Positions 1 to 11,387 of a stretch of 42,326 nucleotides of DNA are shown here, one piece after another; position 1 is the stretch's first letter; every line of letters starts with the position of its first letter. This DNA is from Discostella pseudostelligera (lineage: Eukaryota > Bacillariophyta > Thalassiosirophyceae > Thalassiosirales > Thalassiosiraceae): the NCBI GenBank assembly GCA_036940085.1, contig JALLBK010000089.1, positions 1 through 42,326 of the forward strand, written 5' to 3'. The notes under the pieces are model-generated. The model saw only the letters and a list, made by a program, of their open reading frames with translations. It was not told the origin of the DNA and did not search any database. Made by a program: the position numbers and the translations under genes.

Positions 1-459
1 TTGTCGTCGACCTGCAAGAGATTCATTTCAGAAAAATATTCTGCTGTGTCCACCTGTCATGGGGTATCGACATCGCTCTTTAGGAAGAAATCAAGGTTGA
101 GTTGCTGGAGGAAGTGAAAAAGAAGAAGGCGAGAGGCGAGTCATGTGTGCGACCAGCCGATCTTCTTCTCTGTGATGTCATTTTTGTTTTTGATGGCTGC
201 TGCTGGGTGGTGGTGGGTAGCAGCTAGTATTGTAGCGGTAGGTAGTACTCGTCGTAGTAGAACAGTAATATTTTGTTTCCTACTGCAACCTGTCACCGCA
301 ACACCATTAAAGCATAGGCTAAGACACTGTGGTACATTATCACGTCCATGTAAACGTAAAAGTATAATACGCCGATTTACACTAGAGTCTGGACACCTAA
401 GAAGAAAATCACTGAATGTGTGCTGGCAAATCAGAGGAAGAGCAGAGACTACAACATGT

Positions 460-1477
460 TTACTCCTTCTTCAGACCGTTGAGCTTCATTTCCTGCAAAC
501 CAACAGACACAAGAATGATTGTCAGTAAAAGGTCAGTAATCCATCAACAATCGTACTTGAGAACAAGGAACACTTACGTGATCATTCAAACCACTGTTTC
601 CCCAATCATACCAGCCGACGCCTTTGACGGTTGAATACTGCGAGACGACAATGCGGCAACAAACAATTAGAAGGATTCGAGACGCGGATACAAATCAAGG
701 ATCATCAGCCACTCTTCTTTGTCACTTCTCTACTTACGGCGAGTGTCGCAGGAAGGAGCGATGAGCCCAACCAACTTCCTGCAAGGGCAGGGCCGGCAAC
801 TTTGGCGACAACGGGGGCAACGTAGGGCTCAAACCAGGCTGTGTTACTTCCAATGTAAGTCGAGTAAAGACCAGCCTTTAGCTCCTCGACGCGAGCTCCT
901 TCGTGGGCAGGGTTCAACACTGCATCACCTGCACAATAAATGACAACTCCGCTGAAAATAAAGAAAAAGGTGTGTGCCACAAACGCAGCCGGCGACTTGG
1001 CAAAGCAAAGTGGACGTCCCAAGTATCGGGAGAACAAATTCTGCGAGATATGATCCGTTACAGCAAGGCACCCAGCAACACCGACAATATGTTCCGTTCG
1101 GGTACCCCAGAAGGGTTCTGCAACTTCGCGACCAATAAATTGGTTGAAGTAGCCATAATCCATCTGGGGAGGACGGTAGTAGTCAGTGATGATTGAAGCA
1201 TGATCATAAAAATCAGTTTAGAACGGAATGATCATCGTTCAAGAATTGTCTCACTAGAATAACTATTTTTCCTTAGACTCACCTTTTGGATTGGATGTTG
1301 AATGAAATTGGATAGGAAATCTGCCAACATATAGGTTCCAAACGTGGTCGCAACAGCGACAGCTAGATTGCCTGAAGCAGCTTCCTCCGAAGAGGCGGCC
1401 GACGTCGACTTTGCTCGCATCGCCAGGTTCTTCGAAACACCCAAGATGGAAGTGGCAGCTCTGGAAGAGAGCAACAT
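460..1477 (-). CDS. Mitochondrial-type membrane protein of unknown function, four exons
   Basis: Exons read on the minus strand are 1477-1283, 1163-738, 637-578 and 492-460. Every junction is GT-AG and phase 0 (donors GTGAGT, GTAAGT, GTAAGT), giving 237 residues ending LNGLKKE. The ATG at 1477 is preferred over an in-frame one at 1558 because it starts directly with a typical mitochondrial presequence (MLLSSRAATSILGVSKN, rich in Arg/Ser/Ala and lacking acids). Hydrophobic stretches lie near residues 40-60, 125-150 and 175-205, so an inner-membrane location is likely. I do not recognise the family. The sequence is well ordered, with conserved-looking aromatic motifs (YGYFNQFIGREVAEPFW, VKGVGWYDWGN). 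A lineage-specific respiratory-complex or ATP-synthase subunit is possible but unproven. It shares a divergent promoter region with a mitochondrial-type glutamine synthetase. Confidence 0.82.
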
Positions 1478-2156
1478 TCTGGTCTTTGTCAATGTTAGAT
1501 TAACAGCAAAATATATGCGTCGACGGTCGGTGAAAGGATCTGTGAAGATTCTTGACAAGAGACGAAATATGGGAACTCATGAGGAGATGATAAAGTACAT
1601 CTTTATCTTTTGATCTTTTGGATGGCTTGGGTGTCGGCTGATGGCTGAGGATTTTACTTCTTATCGAAGGAACCGCTCTCTCTATCAGAGGTTTACTTGT
1701 GAGAACCTTCGCTTGCTTGTCGCCACACTTATCTCCTCCCGCCAATTTCTCATATCTTTCTTCCCGCCATTTTCAAGTCAGTTCTTCTCTCTTTGGATGG
1801 GCATCTTTTCTCCCAAACTTCCGGCGGAAAGTGCACCCCTACCTTCAGTGTACCTATTCCTTCGTTCATTGTACAGACGCAGAAGTTCCAGATGGCAAAT
1901 GAAGATATTGGGCAATGGCGACTGCAACTTCACGTGCACCGACGGACCGCACAAAGATCCAAAGATCTTTTGCTTTTGTTGCTGCATCATGCATCACCAC
2001 ATTGCCATCAACATATCGCTCGGTCAGGCTCGGTCCATCGAACAACCAATACCAATTCCAATAGGTAACCATAAACCATCAAGCCATTATTATCGGCAAA
2101 TTGGCAACTACGATAGCTATTGGGCCAAGCCAGGTTAGAACACACAAACAACAATA
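1478..2156. promoter_or_regulatory. Divergent promoter spacer between the mitochondrial-type protein and GSIII
   Basis: This 679-bp spacer separates two start codons that point away from each other. It contains two E2F-like sites (TCCCGCCAAT at 1737-1746 and TTCCCGCCAT at 1761-1770) and, close to the GSIII start, a triple CCAAT motif (2046-2062) plus an inverted one (ATTGG, 2119-2123). I see no convincing gene inside it. Promoter status is inferred from position and motifs only. Confidence 0.5.
2046..2062 (+). promoter_or_regulatory. Triple CCAAT box upstream of GSIII
   Basis: CCAAT occurs three times with an exact 6-bp period (2046-2050, 2052-2056, 2058-2062), about 95-110 bp before the GSIII ATG. 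CCAAT boxes are bound by NF-Y in many eukaryotes. Use here is inference. Confidence 0.4.
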
Positions 2157-4963
2157 ATGCTCGCCACCACCGCCGCTGCCCGCTCCCTCTTGGCACGCAC
2201 TGCCGCCCGCTCCTCCACTGCCTTCGCCACCACGGCGGTGCGATCCTTTGCCTCCCTCGAACCCTACGCTGACTATGGCAAGTCTGTCTTCACCGGTCGG
2301 GTGGCTGATGAATATTTAAAGAAACATGGTGCCTCGGGGGATATTTTGGATGATCCCTCTTGGACCCAAACACATTCGGATACGGTTGCCAAGGCGGTTT
2401 TGGATTGGTACGTCTCCATTTTGTTGTATTGTTGTTGCTGGTGGTGGAGTTGTTGGGGTGTGAGTATTGTGTAATGTCGATGATGATGATGATGGCGGGT
2501 GGGTGTTGGAGGCGGGGTGATGACTGGTGATGGGACAAGTTGTTCTCGTTTGACTTTTGGGTGTTTCTGTGGGGGGAGAAGATCATTTCATGGAGAGCAT
2601 CATCTTCATTTCTTGGGGTTAAGGCGAAGTGGACCGTCCAGACAACAAATACAAATCTCCCACTTGCACATCAATCGGCACGTTGTACACTCTCGACACT
2701 GGAATTCAACGAGGAAAGAAACAGCAGTGAGAGAGGAAAGAAACAGCAGTGAGAGAGAGAGAGAGAGAGAGCAAAGTATATAGATAGGAGGGAGTCATCA
2801 TGTTGTGGGTCCGCTTGTAACTTTGCTCGTTTTGTTAGTGGTGGGGAGAGAGGATGAATGATCAGTTTTGTTCTGACACTTGGTGGTTTTAGTCTATTAT
2901 TTGCACATCCCAATCATCGATTCTAACCATTCCGAAACTTTCTCTTCTTGTTCAATTCATGTTCGTTTTCTTGGCAATATCCCAACACCACCTTCAAAAC
3001 ACAACATTCCAATAACGACCAAAACACAATAAAAACGAACAGGGCCGTTGACCGTGGTGCCAACACCTACTGCCACTGGTTCCAACCCATGGCCTCCTCT
3101 GGCGTCCGTCACGGCCAAACCGGTCAAGTCCAGAACATGATGATGAAATTCAACCGCTCTACGAACGATGTGGAATTCGACTTTGATGGGAAGAACTTAA
3201 TCAAGGGTGAAACCGATGGATCATCCTATCCCAATGGTGGACTTCGTGCTACGCATCAAGCCGGGGGATATTTGGCCATTGATACGAGTTCACCCATCTT
3301 TCTACGTGGGGATACCATCTTCATCCCTAGTGCCTTTGTCAGTTATTATGGTGCGGCATTGGATGAGAAGACACCACTTCTACGATCAAATGCCGCACTC
3401 TCCAAGCATGGAAAGCGTCTCTTGAAGCATCTTGGGTTGGATATTGGCAATCGCGACGTCGTATCGAACATTGGATTGGAACAAGAGTTCTTCCTCGTGC
3501 CACGGGATCAGTTCTACCGTCGTCCGGACTTGCAGCTGGCCGGCCGTACCGTTATCGGGAAGGATGCACCTCGTGGACAGGAGATGTGTGATCACTACAT
3601 GGCGCCTCCCTCCATGGCCAACCCTGCATTGGCATGTATGCAGGAGATTCAGGAGGAGTGTTGGCGTCTTGGCATACCACTCAAGACTCGTCATCGTGAG
3701 GTAGCGCCCAATCAATATGAATTCGCCCCGCTCTATGGGTACAATACCACCCAAGTCGATCAAAACTTGATGGTTATGCAAATTATTGAGGAGGTATCGG
3801 CCCGTCATGGATTGGCGGCATTGTTGCAGGAGAAGCCCTTCAATGATGTGAATGGCTCCGGGAAGCATAACAATTGGAGTATTGCCACCGATGATGGTAT
3901 CATGTTGTTGGCGCCTTCGAAGATTAACAAGGCCACGGGTAATCCCTGTGCCTTTGCTGTTATCATGGCGGCGATTATTTCGGCCGTCAATGAGCATGGT
4001 GATTTGATGCGTATGGCCATTGCCACTCCCGGTAACGATTTCCGTCTAGGAGCATGTGAGGCCCCACCCGCCATCGTCTCCACCTACCTTGGTGATGATA
4101 TGACCTTCTACCTCTCCCACTTCAAGGATGGCAAGGGCGAGGGTGAATACGTCCCCCAAACGAAGATACTTGATCTTGGCGTCCATGAGGTATTGCCATT
4201 TGAAGTACCCGCCGAAGATCGCAATCGTACCTCCCCCTTCCCCTATGGTGGTGCTCGATTTGAATTCCGCGCCGTCGGATCCTCCCAGAACACATCCATG
4301 GTCAACACCGTTCTCAACACCATTGTGGCTGAGAAGTTTGCCGAGTTCGCCGATGCCATTGATGCCGGAAAGGATATCCGTGATTTGGCCCGTGAGACAT
4401 TGAATGAGCATTGGAAGGTTATTTTCAATGGCAACAACTACGATCCTGCCGTGCAGCAGGAACTTACCGATCGTGGTATTTGGCGTATCGATTCGGGTGT
4501 CGAGGCCATTGCTCGCCTAACCGCCCAGAAGAATATTGATCTCTTCCAAAAGATGAAGGTATTGACGAAGGAGGAGTGTGAGAGTCGTCAGAATATCATG
4601 CATAGTCATTATACTGGAACTGTTGATATTGAGGCCAAGTGCTTGGTGGATATGATCCAACAGCACATTATTCCAAGTGTGAAGGCGGCGGGTGTTGGAC
4701 CACTTGCGGATTTGGAGGCGGCCGTGGGTACGTTGAAGGCGGCAATTGCCGAAATCCATGCTGCTGATAGTGCCTATGAGGCAGCACAGCTAAGCCGTGT
4801 GTTGAGGTTGGAGACTATGATTGATATCCGCGCGGTTTGCGATGCTGCCGAGGAGGTTGTGCCTGCCAACTTGTGGACGTTGGCCACGTACAAGGAGCTG
4901 TTGTTCCTTGATGCTCATACTGCTACTGGCCCCGAGGACACCCGTGAATCGTATTATGAGTAG
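2157..4963 (+). CDS. glnN: Type III glutamine synthetase (GSIII), probably mitochondrial
   Basis: Exon 1 is 2157-2407 and exon 2 is 3043-4963. The 635-bp intron has donor GTACGT and acceptor AACAG and splits a Trp codon, giving 723 residues, normal for GSIII. The enzyme makes glutamine from glutamate, ammonium and ATP. Family marks are visible: LEQEFFLV (from residue 229), NQYEFAP, the signature NGSGKHNNWS (from residue 354) and the substrate/nucleotide-binding stretch beginning RTSPFPYGGARFEFR (from residue 479). The N-terminus, MLATTAAARSLLARTAARSS, is a classic mitochondrial presequence. In Phaeodactylum GSIII is reported as mitochondrial and GSII as plastid-located, so a role in recapturing mitochondrial ammonium (glycine decarboxylase, urea cycle) is expected. 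The product is secure; location is inferred from the leader. An in-frame ATG at 2948 lies inside the intron and is not the start. Confidence 0.96.
2711..2771. repeat. 22-bp direct duplication followed by (GA)n in the GSIII intron
   Basis: The segment starting GAGGAAAGAAACAGCAGTGA at 2711 is repeated at 2733 (period 22 bp), then runs into a pure GA microsatellite (about 2751-2771). It lies wholly within the intron. Confidence 0.85.
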
Positions 4964-5861
4964 AGGTATGGGCATGTACCGACCATTTTTGATTTTGTTT
5001 GTTGAGAAGTGGGAAACAGTATGGGTCTGTTTAGTTGATAATACCCCGCAAATTGATACTTAAATTATACCCATTGCCCAAAGTGTTTATCATCAATGAC
5101 CCAAGGAATAGATTATCGTCGGGTCTGTTGGGGCAAGAGTACATCGTCATGACATTCACCTCCATCGTTGAATGAAACGATGTCCATCGCAACGACTTAC
5201 ATTTGGATTTCAGTTTCCCGCGCAAAAGAAGATTCGTCACAAAAATGGCGGGAGCTGAATGGCAAGAGACGCACCATCCAACGCATACCCTGCTATTCAA
5301 AGGAACTAGTACATGAGTATAAGGGACTCCGCTCGTAGGTCCATACAGTGCAAATAACAATGAAAATGCGAGAAAGAAGAAAGCAATTTGAATGGCCCAC
5401 CTTTAGGAATCAATACAAAACCTTCATACAGACCTCACTTCGTAATTGCATACGCACTAATTTTAAATTTGAATTTCAAATTCGCATTCAAAAATTGGCG
5501 GGAAAGATGTCCGTTTGACGATCGTGTCATCGAGTGACACATACACAAACAAAGATACACAAGCCTCTTCCATCAAGAAGGATAGACGGCCATCGACCAT
5601 GACCATGGAGCCAGCACCTCTGGTTCGCAATCGCCCTTATCACAACGATCGATCGATCAATCAATCACTCAAGTCATCGTGATGACGATGACGATGCCGC
5701 TGGCAGCTTCGACTACTTTTACGTGAGATCTTGCCTGCTTTCTCACTATTTAGATTGAGCTCGAGAGAGTGGCGGACGACGACAGCGTCAGTATTAGTTT
5801 TAGCGTCTAATCTGTTAGAGCAGGGGGGGGGTGTACCGTTAAAAACGACAATTGTCTCCGC
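4964..5861. other. Intergenic region between GSIII and the lectin/SdrD surface gene
   Basis: No credible coding region is seen. The right half is probably the promoter of the next gene. It holds a perfect AAATTTGAATTT motif (5465-5476), E2F-like sites AAAATGGCGGGAG (near 5242) and TTGGCGGGAAA (near 5495), and a G8 homopolymer close to 5825. Confidence 0.5.
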
Positions 5862-8800
5862 ATGACGATGGATACTACTAGCAATTGTTGCAGCGGCCGA
5901 AGCAGGATTGGGAGCCGCAACATCATTGGCAGTTGCGGCAGTAGGATAATGAGAAGCAACGGCAGAGGGGGCAGCATGTCAACATTTTCTTCATTCATCA
6001 TCATGCTGCTCAGCTCCATGATGATCTTTCCATGCTCTTCGACTGCAACAATAGTATATGCATCAGTAGCTTCAATAACATCAACCACCACCACAAGGAA
6101 ACGAGCTACAAATAATAGAATCATCGCACCTCAACAACAACGACGACGACAACAACAAACTCAGCGACGACGACGACAACAATCCTTATTTTCATCCCAT
6201 TCTAAATCAAGCACTGTCGACAACAACATTGTACCACGACAATCCTCTGCTTCTACATTCACCAGTGGCACCACTACAACCACTACTACTACTAGTACTA
6301 CAACAACCCCCTTCACCACCACCGCAGCTGCCACAACCACTGCATCAATGGAAGGGAAATCCTGTTCCAGTAACAAATTATCCAATGGCCAAGTCCAACT
6401 CCCTGGATATATATTATGTCATCCCATGACTACTACTGGTGGTGATCCGATTTATAAATTCGGTATTGATACAAATGGTCAATTGGCTTATTATATCAAG
6501 TGAGTTCATTATTGTTGATAGCTGCTGTGGTGGTGCGGTGGAGGTGCTGGTGGTTTTGTGCACTCAATGGAAATAATTGTGCACTAGTGTGTTGCTTTTG
6601 TGCATGTTCTTCTCTCTTTCATTCGAACTTCTAAAACCCTCCTCTCTCTCCCTCCCCGGATAATGCTCATTCCACCAACCAATTACATTTTCATCCCCAT
6701 TGTTTTACCCTTTACTCCATAATTTGTTTGTTTTCTCCTCACTCTATACACTGGCAAACACACAAAGTGACAAGCTCTTCTGGTACGCCACTCCCTCTTC
6801 CACCACCACGACTCAATCCTCAGCCTGTCTCTTTGGTGGGTCCTGTTCACCCCCCAATATACAATACATTCGATTAAATGCAGCAGGATCATTGGGGGGG
6901 TTTGATATAGACCGGAATAAACTATGGGATAGTCATAATGATGATGGTGTGTATACCGACTATGCACGTATGGAATTGGGTATGGAAGAAGGAGATGGGG
7001 AGATGGAGAATGTGGTGACGGATATGATTAGGAATAGTACTTTGATATTGAGTGAGGAGGGGGTGGTGATACAGAGTGCCGAGGGGATGGTAACTTGGAT
7101 GATTCGTGCTCCTTCGGTAGATACGGCAGCATCAGGATCAGCAGCAACAGGTTCATCTTCATCTTCGACTTCGTCGTCTTCAACTACTGGTGGTGGGGAA
7201 GACATTTCAGTGTCAGGAACAGTCTTTTTAGATTTCAATGGAGATGGTTTACGTGATAGTACTTCCTCCTCAGCAATGACATTTGGGACCTCATTGGTCG
7301 ATGTGAGTGGTATGGCAGTCGATTTGTATGATTGTGCGGATGCATCCAATCCCGAATGGTTGTTATTGGAACGTACCAATTCTTCTGGATACTATGAATT
7401 CGAATCGGGAGACTTGATGCCACTATTGGAAGAACGGGGAACGACGCAAATTCGTGTGGTGATTACATTGTCTGATGCAATGTTGAGTGAGGAATATACC
7501 TTTAGTCCAATGTCACGAGATAGTGATGTGAATCCGAATAATGGACGAACGATCTGTTGGAATCTGGATGAAGATGGGAAACAGCCTATTGTTTGGAATG
7601 CAGGTGTTACCAAAGCAGTGGCGGAGAAGACTGTGACCACATCGAGACCGACGGCGAAACCTTTGCGGCCACCCACACTTCGGCCAACTGCCAAGCCGTC
7701 ATCCAATTCCAATGCTGCGAATGAGAATAGTACACCTGCTGATTCTGTGCCCGCCACGTCCCCCTCGACTTCCTCCTCCGCCGCCGGGTCCGCCACTAGC
7801 TCCTCCGTAATCCTCTCCGGAGTCGTCTTTCACGATGAAAATAACGATGGATTCTATGAATTTCATGAAGAAGCATCAATGCCGGACGTTTCAGTGGAAC
7901 TCTTGGATTGTGATGGAAATGGCATCTCCACTGGAAGCACTGACGACAATGGAATGTATGGCTTTTCTGACTTGGCTCCGGGATCGTACATTGTTCGCTT
8001 TTCCCCTCCCGGCGGCTATCAATTGGGTGACGTCTGGACGGGTTTAGTCGATGATCAGGGAAATATGATCGCCGAGGGTGCTAACAATCATGCCAATCCA
8101 ACAACAGGGAGCACCTTGTGCAAAGAATATCAAGGAGGAAGTACCGAATATTCATTAAATGCGGGTATGATAATCGGAGGTGCATCGCCCATGCCCAGTC
8201 CCAAACCCTCGGAGGATCCCAAGGGAGATGGGTCTTCATGCTCCGGTGCTAAATGTCCTATTGATGGCATGTGCCGAAACAAATCTGGTCTTTGTGGTGC
8301 AGGCATTAGCTTTTGCAATCCCGAAAGTGTATGGGACCCTACTTGTCCCGACGTCAGTAGTTTAGCTACTGTTTCGGATGTGGCAGATGGTCCGATATGC
8401 AATGAAGATGGATCAGTTGGGTCGACGAATGCTGCAGGTAGTAGTGGCGAGGAAACAGTCCAGAGCACCATATTATCTTTCACGTACTCCCTTACAGGTG
8501 CAGATGGAGTACCTCCCGACGCCAACTCAATTGCCATGTTTGAAAAGGAGTTGAATGCAAGATTGGCATGTACTTATTTCGATGATCCTTGTTTAGCCTG
8601 CGATAACAGCACTGAAAGTATATCAAGGAATTTGAGACGCCGAATATCGTCTCGGGCCCGGTTCTTGGCCTCCGTCGATGATAGTTCTGTGAGCGGGATA
8701 TCTTCGTTGCCAAAGGATGAAATATATCCTGAGAAAGGTGAGATTGTGGATAGTCGATTGCCTTCTCCATAGCACGCGTACTTTTTTCTAACCGCGTTAT

Positions 8801-11161
8801 TCCGATGTATCTACTTTTGCGATTCAGTTTGTTCGAACGATCCACAGTCTGATTGTGTGGTCGTTGATGGGAAATTCACCGCTTACTTTCCTAACGACAT
8901 GACACCTGAGGCCATGAAAGATGAGAGTGATCAGATGCTTTCCGTTGTGAAGAGTGAAATTGAAAAGAATGATTGGGATAATATGACGATTAGTTATGAT
9001 AGTGCCCCTCCTACGTCTGTTGATCGCGCTGAAACTGCAAGCAACGAGGATACTGGCGGTGGACTGTCGAGTGGTGCAATAGCCGGAATAGTTCTTTTCG
9101 TTTTGGTGCTGATTGCAGTTGTTGGTGTCCTTTTGATCCGATACGTTCGAAACAAGAGAGAGGATGAAGACAAGGAGCCGTTGAAACGGCAAGAAGAGGT
9201 TCCATTTGGAAATGGAGAACTTGAGTCCGTCCAACCAAGTCAGGTTGATCAATACGAAAGTGACTCTGATGACAGTAGTAGTAGCAGCAGCAGCAGCAGT
9301 AGTAGTGGTAGTGGCAGCAGTGTCAGTACGACTTCATCGGAAGAGGGAGAGGAAGAAGATGATGGGCGCTCCGCTTCTGTCGTTTCTGGTGATACATTCC
9401 CGTCCAACGTCGCACAAGCTACACCCAGTGTCTTGGAAGTAGACTACAGCTCCGGAGAAGATGATGAAAGGAGTACAAATTCTACCGAATCAGAGATTTC
9501 TGACGTAAAAAAGACAACGTCGAGAGGAGATGAAGTTGATTATGAGAATAATCAACAATCGCATAAGTCAGCGTCTGGTGATTACAATGTTGAGCAAGGC
9601 CATGGCACAGATAACTTTGACGAACAGGAAGTAGAGAATCGTGACAGGCGCGATGGCTACCCCTCTCAAAATTATGGCATCCATGATGATAATGGTGATG
9701 ACGATGAAAGGTCCATTAACTCTGCTGACCCACCCGGTACTTCGTACAGAGATCTGCCCCAAGCATATGACTGGGGTGGCGAGATGATGGCAGGAGCGTC
9801 GCCTCCGCGCACACACACCAGAGCAGTGCGCAACAATATAGGTACATTTACCGATGAGAACTTTGATGAATCCTCCCAACGCTTTGATGTGTTTGAAAGT
9901 GAAAGTCAATCGTCTAGCATGAGTGATTTCCACCCGAGCAACGGCCGACAAATTTTTGCCCCCAGAATTGGCCACGGATTAGATGGATTGTTTTTGGGTA
10001 ATCGAACTGATCAATCCCAGGGGTCGCATGGGTCTCAAGGATCTCATGGTTCGCATGAGTCGGGATCGCGCCGATCTAGACGCGGTAATTCCTCGTCGAT
10101 CGCGCGCCCATTTGCTCTCCCGCAAGGCGAGATCAATCAGCACAATGAACAATATGACGATGGACAGCACTCCACGGGTAACCAGGATTACAACAATAAT
10201 TACAACCAGGAATACGGCCAGGAGTCACAGGGATTTCGAGGGTTCCACCCTATTCGTAGTGACAGTTCGAATAACTCGCGACATTCGGGACATTCTCAAG
10301 GCGAGAGCGGACCATACGTGGACGACGATCATAACGTGAACAATCAGGATTACGTGTATGACAACCAAGGCTACCATATGGATGGTAACAGAGATTACAT
10401 GAGTGACAACTATGGGAACATGGATGGGTATGATCACAACCAATATAATCCGCCAATGTACAACATGGAATTAGGCAATAATCGAAGCCACGAGTACACA
10501 GCTGATAGCTTGCCTCCGATGGCTGGAAACACACTTCCACCTATGAACACAAGAACATATGATCAGCAAGGCTTTAGCAACGATGGCTTTGATGTGGAGA
10601 ACTATCACTCGTATCGGCAAACTGCTAACACTGTCCTCTCCCGTCCAGAGGAACTAGACGAAATATCTCAAACAGATACAGCTTCAACGCATCAGATGTC
10701 AAATGCATCATCGCGTGTTCCGACTGTCGATAATGTTGGCCCGAATCGAGAGCAGCACGAAGATTCAGAGGAGAGCATCACGAGCATATTCAAATCTTTG
10801 TCTGATATCCAAACAAGGCTGGCAAGTAAAGGGAAGCAACCAGAGCAAGGTGCGATGCCCAGGAGAAAGACGAGAAAGGATTCTGGAAACTCGTATGCGC
10901 CTTTGAGTTATCAACAGCCGCCGCCGAATAGTGCCGGACCCGGAGCATGGGGAAATGAAGGTATTGTTGAAGATGGTAAGAGGGAATGAATCAAACCAAT
11001 ACTTATCATGAGTTTCTTATTGACGACACTAATTATTGTCATACTTTCGACACGATGCAGCCTCCATGGATGGCAGTCAAATCCGCAACTTCTCAAAGAA
11101 TTTATCCCGTAACCGGCAGCCGCAGCAAGGTCAATGGATAGAGTCTAATGATGAAAGCTAG
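5862..11161 (+). CDS. Large single-pass surface protein: lectin-like, two SdrD-like domains, prion-like tail
   Basis: Exons are 5862-6499, 6768-8737, 8828-10975 and 11061-11161, all GT-AG with consistent phases, giving 1618 residues. The ATG at 5976 (M39) would put the hydrophobic signal MSTFSSFIIMLLSSMMIF at the very N-terminus and may be the true start. In order: signal, Thr-rich linker (about 120-160), a region with repeated bulb-lectin-like strands such as YKFGIDTNGQLAYYI (about 165-325), two SdrD/Cna-B-like beta domains beginning SGTVFLDFNGDGLRD and SGVVFHDENNDG (about 359-497 and 560-681), a Cys-rich module (about 703-745), a juxtamembrane domain, one membrane span (about 954-976), then a 640-residue tail rich in Ser, Asp, Asn, Gln, Tyr and Gly. 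SdrD-type domains are adhesin stalks and bulb lectins bind mannose-type sugars, so a surface adhesin or receptor is inferred. No kinase or other enzyme is visible. Confidence 0.82.
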
Positions 11162-11387
11162 TGCTCACAAGGTTGTAGAGAATTTAACATTAATTTACTT
11201 CATTTTGCGAATTCAATGATCCTATTGCTCTTGAGCTCTCTTCCATAACAACATATAAACACAAGTTCACGACAATTGTCACTTATCCAAAGAAATTTAT
11301 GAGACGTCGAATGCAGCCGCTTCTTTTTGCGCAAGGCAGCGCACTTCTACTTGATGACGTCCTTTGCCATTATGAAAACTACTGCTC

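Noticed and set aside
2948..3042. ATG at 2948 as the GSIII start
   Set aside because: This stretch has intron character, ends at a good acceptor, and the upstream exon supplies a mitochondrial leader and conserved GSIII N-terminus in matching phase.
5031..5360. 109-codon minus-strand open frame after GSIII
   Set aside because: No signal, domain or splice partner is visible; it is consistent with chance in the 3' UTR/intergenic stretch.
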